From assembly GCA_937949535.1 (NCBI GenBank), contig CALEDI010000222.1, forward strand, positions 1 through 42,873: a stretch of DNA of 42,873 bases, given 5' to 3'. Below are positions 18,920 to 27,584 of this stretch, one piece after another. This DNA is from an uncultured Lewinella sp. (GTDB lineage Bacteria > Bacteroidota > Bacteroidia > Chitinophagales > Saprospiraceae). Under the pieces are notes generated by a model. That model had not been told where the DNA came from. It saw only the letters and a list, made by a program, of their open reading frames with translations, and did not search any database. A program made the position numbers and the translations under genes. Numbering within the stretch: the stretch's first letter is position 1; each line of letters opens with the position of its first letter.

Positions 18920-19093
18920 CAAGTTGCAAGTTGCAAGTTGCAAGTTGCAGGTTGCAAGTTGCAGGTTGCCGTGTAGCATGCGTGATAGGCAACCCGCAAC
19001 CCGCACCCTGCAACCTACACCCTGCAACTTGCAACCCGCAACCTGCACCCCGCAACCTGCAACTTGCAACTTGCAACCTGCAACCTCCAACTT
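18920..19093. repeat. Inverted array of 7-bp repeats filling the whole gap between the lipoprotein stop and the rimM start
   Basis: TGA|caagttg caagttg caagttg ... ccgtgtagcatgcgtgatagg ... caacttg caacctg caacctccaactt|ATG. Confidence 0.95.
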
Positions 19094-19600
19094 ATGAACC
19101 TAATAGAAATCGGCTGGACCGGCAAACCACACGGCCTAAAAGGAGAAATAAAACTCCGCATCCAAGAATTTTACGAAGACGACCTCTTCGCCTCCACCTC
19201 TGTCTTGATTGGTGACCCGCCGATACCGTACTTTGTGGAGCAGCTACGCGCCGGTGGCGCAGTGATCGGTAAGTTCGAGACCCTAGACTCTCGCGAAGCT
19301 GTTGCGCTGCTGGCCGGCAAACCTGTCTGGCTCATGGCCTCCCAGGTCTCTGCCGTAGCCGAACCCGAAGACGATACGCCTTGGGAAGCACTGGTCGGTT
19401 ATTCTATCCGTGCCGAAGGCTACCCGCTTTTAGGCCCAATCACGGGCATCATGGACCTGCCCCAACACTACCTCGCAGAAATGAAACACGGCGGTAAAGA
19501 CATTCTTGTCCCCATCCATGAAGACCTCATTACTGGCGTAGAAGAGGACGCTAAAGTGCTGGAAATGGTACTGCCGGAGGGCCTGCTGGACCTCGGTTAG
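19094..19600 (+). CDS. rimM: Ribosome maturation factor RimM (start at MNLIEIGWTGK)
   Basis: IGWTGKPHGLKGEIKLRI, VGYSIRAEGYPLLGPITGIMDLPQHYLAEMKHGGKDILVPIHEDLI. Confidence 0.93.
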   Translation: MNLIEIGWTGKPHGLKGEIKLRIQEFYEDDLFASTSVLIGDPPIPYFVEQLRAGGAVIGKFETLDSREAVALLAGKPVWLMASQVSAVAEPEDDTPWEALVGYSIRAEGYPLLGPITGIMDLPQHYLAEMKHGGKDILVPIHEDLITGVEEDAKVLEMVLPEGLLDLG

Positions 19601-19657
19601 ACTAATGTCAGGTTTGGAACTGGTTGGGATGTTGTAGGTCGAATGTATACTTTAGTC

Positions 19658-19796
19658 TAACGCAAGGTTTGGATGTCGGACGTTTTGAGGCCCTGAAGCG
19701 TACTCAGGACCTCGAAGCGTTTATTTCTGCCTCTGACGAAGTCGAGGTAGAAATAATCCTTTGAGCGTCCGGCGCTTATGGGCATACCTCACGTTA
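19658..19796. repeat. TIR-bounded intergenic repeat element, copy B (139 bp), inverse orientation to copy A, with a 29-nt insertion
   Basis: taacgcaaggtttg ... catacctcacgtta; reverse complement reads taacgtgaggtatgcccataagcgccggacgctcaaaggattatttctacctcgacttcgtcag, matching copy A. Confidence 0.85.
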
Positions 19797-19820
19797 AGTC
19801 TAACGTCCCGAAACACACGT

Positions 19821-20417
19821 TTACTTCGGCGCATAAGCCGCCATCTGCCGCGCAATGTACTTTCCGATGATGTCGAACTCTAGGTTCACCTTCACCCCAG
19901 GGGCTAGAGCGTTGAAATTGGTATGCTCGTAGGTGTAGGGGATGATGGCAACTTTGAAGGTATCGTCTACCGGCGCTACCACCGTCAAGGAAACACCGTT
20001 GATGCAAACGCTGCCCTTGTCAACCAACAAGGTTTCCGGACTGAGTGCATACCTAAAGGTGAAGTACCAGCTACCTCCGGCTTCTTCTACGGCGAGGCAC
20101 TCGCCGATGGTGTCTACGTGGCCCTGCACGATGTGCCCGTCTAGCCGAGCACCGGCCATCATGGCCCGCTCTAGGTTGACGGTATCGCCGGTTTCCCAGT
20201 CGCCGAGGCGGGTACGGTCTAAGGTCTCCCGGATGGCCGTAACGGTGTGGGTGCCTTCGGCCAGCGCGACTACCGTTAGGCAAACGCCGTCGTGGGCTAG
20301 GCTTTGGTCTATCTTCAATGCTCCACTGATCGGGGAAGCTACGGTGAAGTGGACGTTGTCCGCTTCGCGCTCGATGTGCGTGATGGTGCCTGAGGCTTCG
20401 ATTATTCCGGTGAACAT
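19821..20417 (-). CDS. ribE: Riboflavin synthase, alpha subunit
   Basis: MFTGIIEASGTI, DGVCLTVV, ARLDGHIVQGHVD, INGVSLTVV. Confidence 0.96.
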   Translation of the reverse strand: MFTGIIEASGTITHIEREADNVHFTVASPISGALKIDQSLAHDGVCLTVVALAEGTHTVTAIRETLDRTRLGDWETGDTVNLERAMMAGARLDGHIVQGHVDTIGECLAVEEAGGSWYFTFRYALSPETLLVDKGSVCINGVSLTVVAPVDDTFKVAIIPYTYEHTNFNALAPGVKVNLEFDIIGKYIARQMAAYAPK

Positions 20418-20463
20418 ATTTTTTGGATCAGATAGTCAAACAGTGATGTGGTCCGTTTTGGAC

Positions 20464-22995
20464 TTATGCACCAATTATGATTTCTTTGAAATCAATGGGT
20501 ACATTCAGCACAACAGCCCGTTTGCCGTAAAAGATGCCAGCAGTAATCCGTTTTCCGTCTAGGGTAAAGCTGGTAGGTGGTTGGGTGAGGCCAACGAGTC
20601 TGATTTGGGCGGTACGGAAGCTTGCGTTGTAATCACCTACGATGGTTTGCGTGATGGTGGCTTTCTTTGCTGTGCGCTTAATGGCGTAGGTGCGCTCGGT
20701 GTATTGCTCGGCTTCGTAGCCGTAGCCTTCGCCCGCGTCCCAATAGAAAGTGCTGCTGCCTTCTTTGGCTAAGAATACGCTGAGTTCTAGGTTTGAAAGC
20801 TTACGCATTTCGGCAGTGTTCTGTACTACGTCTACCGTTGGGAGGGTTGCGCCAGCACGTACGAATACAGGGATACGGCTTTTCTTGACCTTGGCCGTGA
20901 TTGTTTTTTTGCCTTGATGGAGTTCGCCGGTCCAGAAATCGTACCATTCGCCTTTGGGTAGGTAGACCTGCATTTTGGTGATGCCTTGCTCCAGCACGGG
21001 CGCGACCATGAGGTCTTCGCCGTAGAGGAATTGATCGCCAAATTTGAGGCAGTTAGCGTCCGTTTGGTCGTAGAAGAATAGGTTGCGCAGTACGGGCTTA
21101 CCGGTCTTGAGGTGCTGGCGGAAGCTGCTGTAGAGGTACGGCAACAGCTGGTACCGCATCTCGATGGCCTTGCGGTTGTACTTGGTGTGGGTTTTGCCGT
21201 GTACCCAGGGTTCTTGGTCTTGGCGGTTTTCTTCTTCGGCTTTCTTCACGGCGTCGGCTTCTGCTTCGGCGGCTCCGTCGGCGTTGTTGCCCATGCTGTG
21301 GACGCGCATGACGGGGTGGAAAACGGCGAGCTGTAGCCAGCGGGTCATCATCTCCGGCGTGGGGTTGTCTACGAAGCCGCCGATGTCGGTACCTACCATG
21401 CTGTAGCCGCTGATGGCCATGCGGATGCACTGGCTGTTGGCGATCTGGAGGTGTTCCCAACTGGCGATGTTGTCTCCCGTCCAGAGGGCAGCGTAGCGCT
21501 GCCCACCGCTGAAGCTGGCCCTGCCGAGCAGGAAGGGGCGCTTGGCGGGTTTCAGGGCCTTGAGGCCGTCGTAGCTGGCCCGCGTCATCTGCATGCCGTA
21601 GATGTTGTGGGCTTTTTTGTGGTTGGTGGGCTCGCCGTCGTAGTCGTGGCGAACGTCTGGCGGAAAAGAGAGGTGGTTGACCTTGAACATCGCCGGTTCG
21701 TTCATGTCGTTCCAGAAACCACTGACGTCTTGGTCTACGTAGAGTTCTTCATAGAGCGGCCCCCACCAGTCGCGCACGTAGGGGTCGGTGAAGTCTGGCC
21801 AGACACATTCTGGCGGCCATACTGGCCCAACCATCAGCTCGCCAGAACCCCGACGACAGAAGACGTCTTCTTCTATACCGTCGGCGTAGACGTGGTAGTT
21901 TTCATCGACTTTGATGCCCGGGTCGATCATGACGACGGTATGGAAGCCGTCTTTTTTTAGGTCTGCGATCATTCCCTTGGGGTCGGGGAAGTGTTCTTTG
22001 TTCCAGGTGAAGCAGCGGTAGCCGTCCATGTAGTCGATGTCGAGGTAGAGCGCATCGCAGGGGATCTTCTTGTCGCGGAAGGTTTGGGCGAGCTCTCGGA
22101 CGCGGCTTTCGGGGTAGTAGCTCCAGCGGCACTGGTGGAAACCCATCGCCCAGAGGGGCGGGAGTTCGGGCATTCCGGTTAGGTGGTGGTAGCGGGCGGC
22201 TACGTCGTCTAGCTGGGGGCCATTGATGAAGTAGTAATCGAACTCTCCGCCGTCGGCCCAGATGGTGGTCAGGTTGTCTTTGCGGCTGTTGAAGTCGAAG
22301 TGGGTCTTGAAGGTATTGTCCAGAAAGATACCGTAGGCGGCTCCCTCCCGAAGGCCGTAGTAGAACGGTATACTACGATAGATCGTCTTGTGCTGGCGGC
22401 CGAAGGCGAAGGAGTCTTCGTTCCAGTTGGCCCAGTCGGAGCCTTGCAGGTTGGTGTCCCAAGCTTTGTCGCCGAGGCCGTAAATGGCTTCCGATTTGTC
22501 GGTTTTTAGCTGGATGCGAACTTGCTCCAAGCCCCGGTTTAAGGTACTGCGGCCGTAGAACGGGGCGGCAAACTCGTGGACTACCTTGCCGGTCTGTTTG
22601 TCGGCAATCGTCACCTGCCCATCGGCTTTAGAGACTTCGATTTCTAGGGCGGCGGTGGTGATGAGGTAGTGCGTTTTTTGCTCCTTCATCCCCACCTTTG
22701 CATCCTGCGGCCGCGCCTGCTCATCTACAGCATAGCTGAAATCACGTCCAGGCGCGCCAACGGTGAAGCGCACCCGAACGACCGAGTCGCTCCGTATTTC
22801 GAGGCGCAACTGCGCTTTTCCTTCGGTCTTTACCACGAAGTTGCGCTTACCTTCCTGCGTTATACCAGTAATTTTTCCGGTAGTATACTCGTAGTAAACA
22901 TCCTTGAACCGATCAGTACCAACGGCGTCGGATTCCTTGGTCATTTGCGCATCCGGAGCGTAGGGGAGTGGGGTCTTTTTCTTAAGCTTAGCCAT
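20464..22995 (-). CDS. Glycoside hydrolase family 31 alpha-glucosidase (start placed at MAKLKKKT)
   Basis: IYGLGDKAWDTNLQG, WAMGFHQCRWSYYPE, CDALYLDIDYMDGYRCFTW, GFWNDMNEPAMF, LLGRASFSGGQRYAALWTGDN, MVGTDIGGFV. Confidence 0.97.
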   Translation of the reverse strand: MAKLKKKTPLPYAPDAQMTKESDAVGTDRFKDVYYEYTTGKITGITQEGKRNFVVKTEGKAQLRLEIRSDSVVRVRFTVGAPGRDFSYAVDEQARPQDAKVGMKEQKTHYLITTAALEIEVSKADGQVTIADKQTGKVVHEFAAPFYGRSTLNRGLEQVRIQLKTDKSEAIYGLGDKAWDTNLQGSDWANWNEDSFAFGRQHKTIYRSIPFYYGLREGAAYGIFLDNTFKTHFDFNSRKDNLTTIWADGGEFDYYFINGPQLDDVAARYHHLTGMPELPPLWAMGFHQCRWSYYPESRVRELAQTFRDKKIPCDALYLDIDYMDGYRCFTWNKEHFPDPKGMIADLKKDGFHTVVMIDPGIKVDENYHVYADGIEEDVFCRRGSGELMVGPVWPPECVWPDFTDPYVRDWWGPLYEELYVDQDVSGFWNDMNEPAMFKVNHLSFPPDVRHDYDGEPTNHKKAHNIYGMQMTRASYDGLKALKPAKRPFLLGRASFSGGQRYAALWTGDNIASWEHLQIANSQCIRMAISGYSMVGTDIGGFVDNPTPEMMTRWLQLAVFHPVMRVHSMGNNADGAAEAEADAVKKAEEENRQDQEPWVHGKTHTKYNRKAIEMRYQLLPYLYSSFRQHLKTGKPVLRNLFFYDQTDANCLKFGDQFLYGEDLMVAPVLEQGITKMQVYLPKGEWYDFWTGELHQGKKTITAKVKKSRIPVFVRAGATLPTVDVVQNTAEMRKLSNLELSVFLAKEGSSTFYWDAGEGYGYEAEQYTERTYAIKRTAKKATITQTIVGDYNASFRTAQIRLVGLTQPPTSFTLDGKRITAGIFYGKRAVVLNVPIDFKEIIIGA

Positions 22996-23028
22996 TTGTT
23001 GGGGTATTGGGTGGCAAGGTAGTAATAA

Positions 23029-23065
23029 GTTGCAACCTGCAACCTGCAACTTGCAACCTGTGCAA
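23029..23065. repeat. Short 7-bp repeat array (third locus)
   Basis: gttgcaacctgcaacctgcaacttgcaacctgtgcaa abutting CTA, the reverse-strand TAG stop of the DUF547 gene. Confidence 0.9.
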
Positions 23066-24142
23066 CTACTGCTTATTCAGTGCCCAATCATACTCCTTGA
23101 ACCCGATCTCCGTTGCGGCGGAAATCTCCGTTGTGGCGTATTGATTTAGGAACTCCCGCAGGTCACCAAAGTCTTCGCCGTACCAGTCGAAAATTTTTGA
23201 AACCGTGGCGGCCTCGCCGGAAATAGCGTTGTAGCTTTCGTTGCGGATGAAGCTCCGCGTCCGGCTTTCTAGGAGGCTGTTCAGGTTGGTGGCGGTGAAG
23301 GCTTTGTTGGGCAGCGGCGGGCAGGATGCGGCGGCGCAATTGACCGCAAAGTGAATCCGAGCGTCTTTATAGCGGGGGCGGATGATGTCGTGCTCGATGT
23401 TGTTGAGGCTGTAGGTTTCGTCACCTATCTTGATCCATTTCACGTCCCAAGGCTTGCCACTGTGGAGGTCGGTGATGGAGTTTACGGGGTAGTTTTTCAG
23501 GATCAGTTTTAGGGTGTTCGCGTTGTAGGCGTTGATCCAGAAGGCCATGCTTTCGTTGCGGCTCCAATCGCTTTGGGGGCTGTTTTTGCTTAGTTCGTCG
23601 AGGTAATTGTCTAGCTTGGCTTCGTCTTTTTTGAAGGCGGCGTAGTTCACGTTTCCGGCGCTGTTCACGTACTTGCCGAGTAGGTTGTTGAAGGCCGTAT
23701 GGTTAGGTTTAGCCGGGGCTTTTGGAGGGGCTGGTGCTGAGGGGGGGGCTTCGGTGGTTATCTTGATGTTTAGTGGGGTGGGCGCGGCCGCAGGTGCCGT
23801 GGAGGTTGCTTTGGGCGCAGGGGGCGGTGGGGCGGTCGTTGTCTCGGGTGTAGTTGCCTTCGGAGATGCAGTTTTTACCGGGGTAATCTTCGGTTTTGCT
23901 GACGTTGCGCGGACCGCCGTAGGTTGAGGCGTTGCGTCAATAAGCTCGGGCTCGGTTTCAACGGCTTCGGGGAGGTTTGGTAGTTCGGCATCAACTTTTG
24001 GAGCTGTTGGTGCCTTAGGCACATCTTGCGCTTCAGGCACCGCGATTGTTTCAGGCGCAACGGTTTCTTCGGGCTGTGGAGCGGTGTCTGCGCAAGCAAA
24101 AAAAACGGTAAGCAGAGAGAGTAGGAGCAGTTGACGTAGCAT
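23066..24142 (-). CDS. DUF547 domain-containing lipoprotein with Pro/Ala/Thr-rich linker
   Basis: Lipobox TVFFACAD; AFWINAYNANTLKLIL, DIIRPRYKDARIHFAVNCAAASCPPL. Confidence 0.9.
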   Translation of the reverse strand: MLRQLLLLSLLTVFFACADTAPQPEETVAPETIAVPEAQDVPKAPTAPKVDAELPNLPEAVETEPELIDATPQPTAVRATSAKPKITPVKTASPKATTPETTTAPPPPAPKATSTAPAAAPTPLNIKITTEAPPSAPAPPKAPAKPNHTAFNNLLGKYVNSAGNVNYAAFKKDEAKLDNYLDELSKNSPQSDWSRNESMAFWINAYNANTLKLILKNYPVNSITDLHSGKPWDVKWIKIGDETYSLNNIEHDIIRPRYKDARIHFAVNCAAASCPPLPNKAFTATNLNSLLESRTRSFIRNESYNAISGEAATVSKIFDWYGEDFGDLREFLNQYATTEISAATEIGFKEYDWALNKQ

Positions 24143-24220
24143 ATCTAGGTTGGTTTGAAGCCACTATAACGTAGGGGGGAGGGGAGGGGTTGACTTCCCC
24201 TTATTGCTGGGCTGTAACAC

Positions 24221-24251
24221 AAAAAAAGCCCAGTCGCAGAGCGACTAGGCT
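24221..24251 (-). terminator. Rho-independent terminator downstream of tRNA-Ser
   Basis: Minus strand AGCCTAGTCGC TCT GCGACTGGGCT TTTTTT. Confidence 0.85.
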
Positions 24252-24275
24252 AGTTTGACCCGCAGGGCGGGTTGG

Positions 24276-24360
24276 CGGAGGAAGAGGGATTCGAACCCCC
24301 GGTGGCTTTCACCACGTCGGTTTTCAAGACCGGTGCATTAAACCGCTCTGCCATTCCTCC
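24276..24360 (-). tRNA. tRNA-Ser(TGA)
   Basis: GGAGGAATGGCAGAGCGGTTTAATGCACCGGTCTTGAAAACCG...GGGGGTTCGAATCCCTCTTCCTCCG; loop CTTGAAA; long variable arm. Confidence 0.95.
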
Positions 24361-24405
24361 AGGAAAAATTGCGGTTACAATTAAAAGTTAAGCTGTCAAA
24401 AACAA

Positions 24406-24435
24406 ACCCGGAACCCTAATAAAAGAGGGCCGGGT
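24406..24435 (-). terminator. Probable terminator downstream of tRNA-Leu(CAG)
   Basis: Minus strand ACCCGGccCTCTtttattAGGGttCCGGGT followed by TTGTTTTT. Confidence 0.55.
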
Positions 24436-24458
24436 CCGTATTTATCTAGGAAGATAAG

Positions 24459-24540
24459 TGCCGAAGGCGGGAGTCGAACCCGCACGCCCGAAAGCACACG
24501 TCCCTGAAACGTGCATGTCTACCAGTTTCATCACTTCGGC
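24459..24540 (-). tRNA. tRNA-Leu(CAG)
   Basis: GCCGAAGTGATGAAACTGGTAGACATGCACGTTTCAGGGACGTG...GCGGGTTCGACTCCCGCCTTCGGCA. Confidence 0.95.
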
Positions 24541-24763
24541 GGGCGTGAAAAATGTTTAATTGATTCAGTCTAAGGTTGAAGCTGGTTAGCAAAGGCAAAA
24601 CGCCTCAGAAGCAGCTAAAACTAACCGCAGATTGACCATCAAATCTTTTTCAATAAAACGATGAAAACGCCGTTGCGTTTTCATGGGCCGCAAAGGTAAT
24701 GCGACTGTGTGATTTTCCAAACAGGAAGAAGCTTTTTTATCGCCTATTCCATTTGTTGTGTTT

Positions 24764-24840
24764 GCTTAAATTTCTTGTTTGACCAACTGCGCTGTTTCGC
24801 AAAGCAAAACAGCGCAGTTGGTCAAACAAGAAACTTAAGC
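24764..24840. repeat. Near-perfect palindrome: 37-nt arms, 3-nt loop, 2 mismatches
   Basis: GCTTAAaTTTCTTGTTTGACCAACTGCGCTGTTTcGC AAA GCaAAACAGCGCAGTTGGTCAAACAAGAAAcTTAAGC. Confidence 0.97.
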
Positions 24841-24848
24841 TCTACCTG

Positions 24849-24930
24849 TACCGTCGGTGGGAATCGAACCCACACTTCCGAAGAAACTGGATTTTGAATC
24901 CAGCGCGTCTACCAATTCCGCCACGACGGC
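24849..24930 (-). tRNA. tRNA-Leu(CAA)
   Basis: GCCGTCGTGGCGGAATTGGTAGACGCGCTGGATTCAAAATCCAG...GTGGGTTCGATTCCCACCGACGGTA. Confidence 0.95.
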
Positions 24931-25184
24931 TCGTGTAACTTTGTCTTAAAACTACTTAAGAATAAGGAAAAGTTGCGGTACTTCCCATCGGAAGCGCGGC
25001 AAAGGTAAGCAAGCATTGAGAAATCACAAGAAGAATTTGTAATAGTTTGTTCGTAGAGGTGAAATATAGTGGTTTGGCAGCTGGCAAAGATTACTTGTCG
25101 ATCGATAAGCAAGTCTGGCAGGTGTTAACACAGAAAGCACATAACAACAAAAAACACAAAAGCAACTTCATTCAACCTATCGTA

Positions 25185-26504
25185 TTATACCAACTCCGCC
25201 TCTAAGTCATACTCCGTAGCCGCATTCACCTCAACGGTCACCATGTCTCCGGTGCGGAGGTAGACGTCTTTTGCGGAGATGTAAACTTCGTTGTCTACAT
25301 CTGGGCTGTCAAACTCAGTACGGCCAACGTAAACGTCGTTGTCTTTCCGGTCAATGATGACGCGGAGGGTCTGGCCTACTTTTTCTTCATTGAGTTCCAA
25401 GCTGATGTCTTGTTGGATGGCCATCAGGCGGTTGGCGCGTTCGGCTTTCACTTCTGCTGGTACATCGTCTGGGTAATCGTGGGCGATGGTGTCTTCCTCG
25501 TGGCTGTACTGGAAGACGCCGAGGCGCTCAAAGCGCATCTCGCGCACGAAGTCGCAGAGTTCTTCAAACTCTTCCTCCGTTTCGCCGGGGTGGCCAACGA
25601 GGAAGGTCGTCCGGATGGCGATACCGGGAACTACCTGGCGGGCGTAGTTGATGAGGTCCGTTGTTTCGGCGCGGGTTACTTGGCGGCGCATCCGCTTCAA
25701 GACATCGTCTGAGGCGTGTTGTAGCGGAATGTCGAGGTAGTTACAAACCTTGGGTTGGGCGGCCATCACGTCTAGGATGTCGCGGGGGAATTTGCTGGGG
25801 TAGGCGTAGTGCAGGCGAATCCATTGCAAACCTTCTACTTCGCAAAGCGCATTCAACAACTTGGGCAGGGCGCGTTTTTTATAGATGTCGAGACCATAAT
25901 AAGTAAGCTCTTGCGCGATGAGCATAAGCTCTTTTACGCCGTTCTTAACGAGGTGCTTGGCGGAGGCGACGAGGTCTTCGATGGTTCGGCTGGTGTGGTC
26001 TCCGCGCATCAAGGGGATGGCGCAGAAGGAGCAAGTACGGTTGCAGCCTTCGCTGATTTTGAGGTAGGCGTAGTGGGCCGGGGTAGTGATGAAGCGCTCC
26101 CCGATGAGTTCGTGCTTATAGTCGGCTTCTAGGCGGGCTAGTAGGCCGGGGAGTTCCATGGTTCCGAAGAAGTCGTCCACTTCGGGGATGCCATCTTCGA
26201 GGTTGTCTTTGTAGCGCTGGCTGAGGCAGCCGGTTACGTAGAGCTTGTCGATGTCTCCTTTGTTCTTCTTGTCGGCGTAGAGGAGGATGGTATTGATGCT
26301 TTCCTCCTTCGCCAAGTCAATGAACCCGCAAGTATTGACGATGACGACATTGGCATCGTCTTCGCCGTCGTGCTTACCGTCGTGTTCTACCTCGTAGTCG
26401 TTGGCCATCAGCTGGGTGATGATGTTTTCGGAATCGACGAGGTTTTTGGAGCAACCGAGGGTTACGACGTTTACTTTGTCTTGGCGGAGAGATTTGGTTT
26501 TCAT
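25185..26504 (-). CDS. rimO: Ribosomal protein S12 methylthiotransferase RimO
   Basis: VVTLGCSKNLVDSE, radical-SAM CxxxCxxC (SEGCNRTCSFCAIPLMRG), TRAM-like C-terminus. Confidence 0.96.
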   Translation of the reverse strand: MKTKSLRQDKVNVVTLGCSKNLVDSENIITQLMANDYEVEHDGKHDGEDDANVVIVNTCGFIDLAKEESINTILLYADKKNKGDIDKLYVTGCLSQRYKDNLEDGIPEVDDFFGTMELPGLLARLEADYKHELIGERFITTPAHYAYLKISEGCNRTCSFCAIPLMRGDHTSRTIEDLVASAKHLVKNGVKELMLIAQELTYYGLDIYKKRALPKLLNALCEVEGLQWIRLHYAYPSKFPRDILDVMAAQPKVCNYLDIPLQHASDDVLKRMRRQVTRAETTDLINYARQVVPGIAIRTTFLVGHPGETEEEFEELCDFVREMRFERLGVFQYSHEEDTIAHDYPDDVPAEVKAERANRLMAIQQDISLELNEEKVGQTLRVIIDRKDNDVYVGRTEFDSPDVDNEVYISAKDVYLRTGDMVTVEVNAATEYDLEAELV

Positions 26505-26559
26505 TGGCTATCGCTTAGCGGGCGCAAAGGTAGGAACTTGAGAGCTACCATGCGCACAT

Positions 26560-26587
26560 CCTTTCCTTGCACCTGCGGCCGCGCCTA
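26560..26587 (+). repeat. Representative copy of the dispersed ~28-bp motif (CCTTTCCTTGCACCTGCGGCCGCGCCTA)
   Basis: Same string recurs at 30629-30660 (reverse) and 42587-42615; diverged copies at 8742, 13544, 13724, 17934 and 18070. Confidence 0.85.
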
Positions 26588-26597
26588 CTAACAAGCG

Positions 26598-27428
26598 CTA
26601 ATAATTTTCCTCGTTCAGCCTACCCCCGCAATACTTACAGTACAGGGCGTCATCGGCGTGTCCTTCGCGTGCGCAATAGCGGCAAACCTGGGTGTTGGTG
26701 TAATTGCTTTCGCTGTCGGGGCCAAGCATCTCGCTGGTAACGATGCCGGTAGGCACGGCGATGATGGCGTAACCGAGAATCATCACAACCGCCGAAAGAA
26801 ACTGACCAACGGAAGTTTGTGGGGTAATATCCCCATAGCCAACCGTGGTAAGGGTTACAATTGCCCAATACACCGAGCGTGGGATGGAGCTAAAGCCTTG
26901 GTTTTCTCCGCCTTCGATCAAGTACATCACCGAACCGATGATCACGACAAGTAAGGTAACCGTGAAGAGGAAGACGGTGATTTTGTTTCGGCTAGCGATG
27001 AGTGCACGCCGCAATTGGTCTCCTTCGGTAAGAAACTTACCAAGTTTAAAAATCCGGAAAACCCGTAGCAGCCGCAGAATCCGGATGATGACGAAGTACT
27101 GCGACCCCGCCAAGAAATAACTCAGATAACTGGGTAAAATTGCGATCAAATCAATGATGCCATAAAAACTGAGTGCGTACTTCCAGGGCCGAATAGTGAC
27201 CCAAAGCCGCATCACGTACTCGACGGTGAAAATGATCGTGAAGATCCACTCCAAAACGTCGAAAATTGCCCCATACTGGTTGTACCAGTCTTCCGAACTC
27301 TCCAACATCACAACAATAACGGACAAGACGATGAGTACCAGCAAGCCAATGTCGAACCACTTTCCGGTTCGGGTATCAGCCTCAAAAACAATCTCATGTA
27401 CTCGGTCCCGAGTTCGGCGGTTGGCCAT
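26598..27428 (-). CDS. Voltage-gated K+ channel-type ion transporter with C-terminal zinc-ribbon-like motif
   Basis: S4-like RILRLLRVFRIFKLGKF, selectivity filter TLTTVGYGDITP, C-terminal CRYCAREGHADDALYCKYCGG. Confidence 0.93.
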   Translation of the reverse strand: MANRRTRDRVHEIVFEADTRTGKWFDIGLLVLIVLSVIVVMLESSEDWYNQYGAIFDVLEWIFTIIFTVEYVMRLWVTIRPWKYALSFYGIIDLIAILPSYLSYFLAGSQYFVIIRILRLLRVFRIFKLGKFLTEGDQLRRALIASRNKITVFLFTVTLLVVIIGSVMYLIEGGENQGFSSIPRSVYWAIVTLTTVGYGDITPQTSVGQFLSAVVMILGYAIIAVPTGIVTSEMLGPDSESNYTNTQVCRYCAREGHADDALYCKYCGGRLNEENY

Positions 27429-27584
27429 TTAAATGGAAATTTGGGCCAAAGATAAGTTAGAGGATACGTTTGGGGAGGAAGACTAGCTGTTTGTTATGCA
27501 CACCCTGCCCAAGAAATGCGCTACCAATAATAGAAAAACAGTACATTTGTTCTTTGAGAACAAGAACCGATTAAAAAAACAAGT

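Noticed and set aside
20464-23049. Multiple Arg/Pro/His-rich or Val-rich ORFs overlapping GH31 on both strands
   Set aside because: Shadow ORFs; GH31 motifs are unambiguous
23321-23340. gcaggatgcggcggcgcaat as another copy of the 28-bp motif
   Set aside because: Order of blocks differs, and it encodes the conserved DUF547 CAAASCPP motif, so resemblance is coincidental
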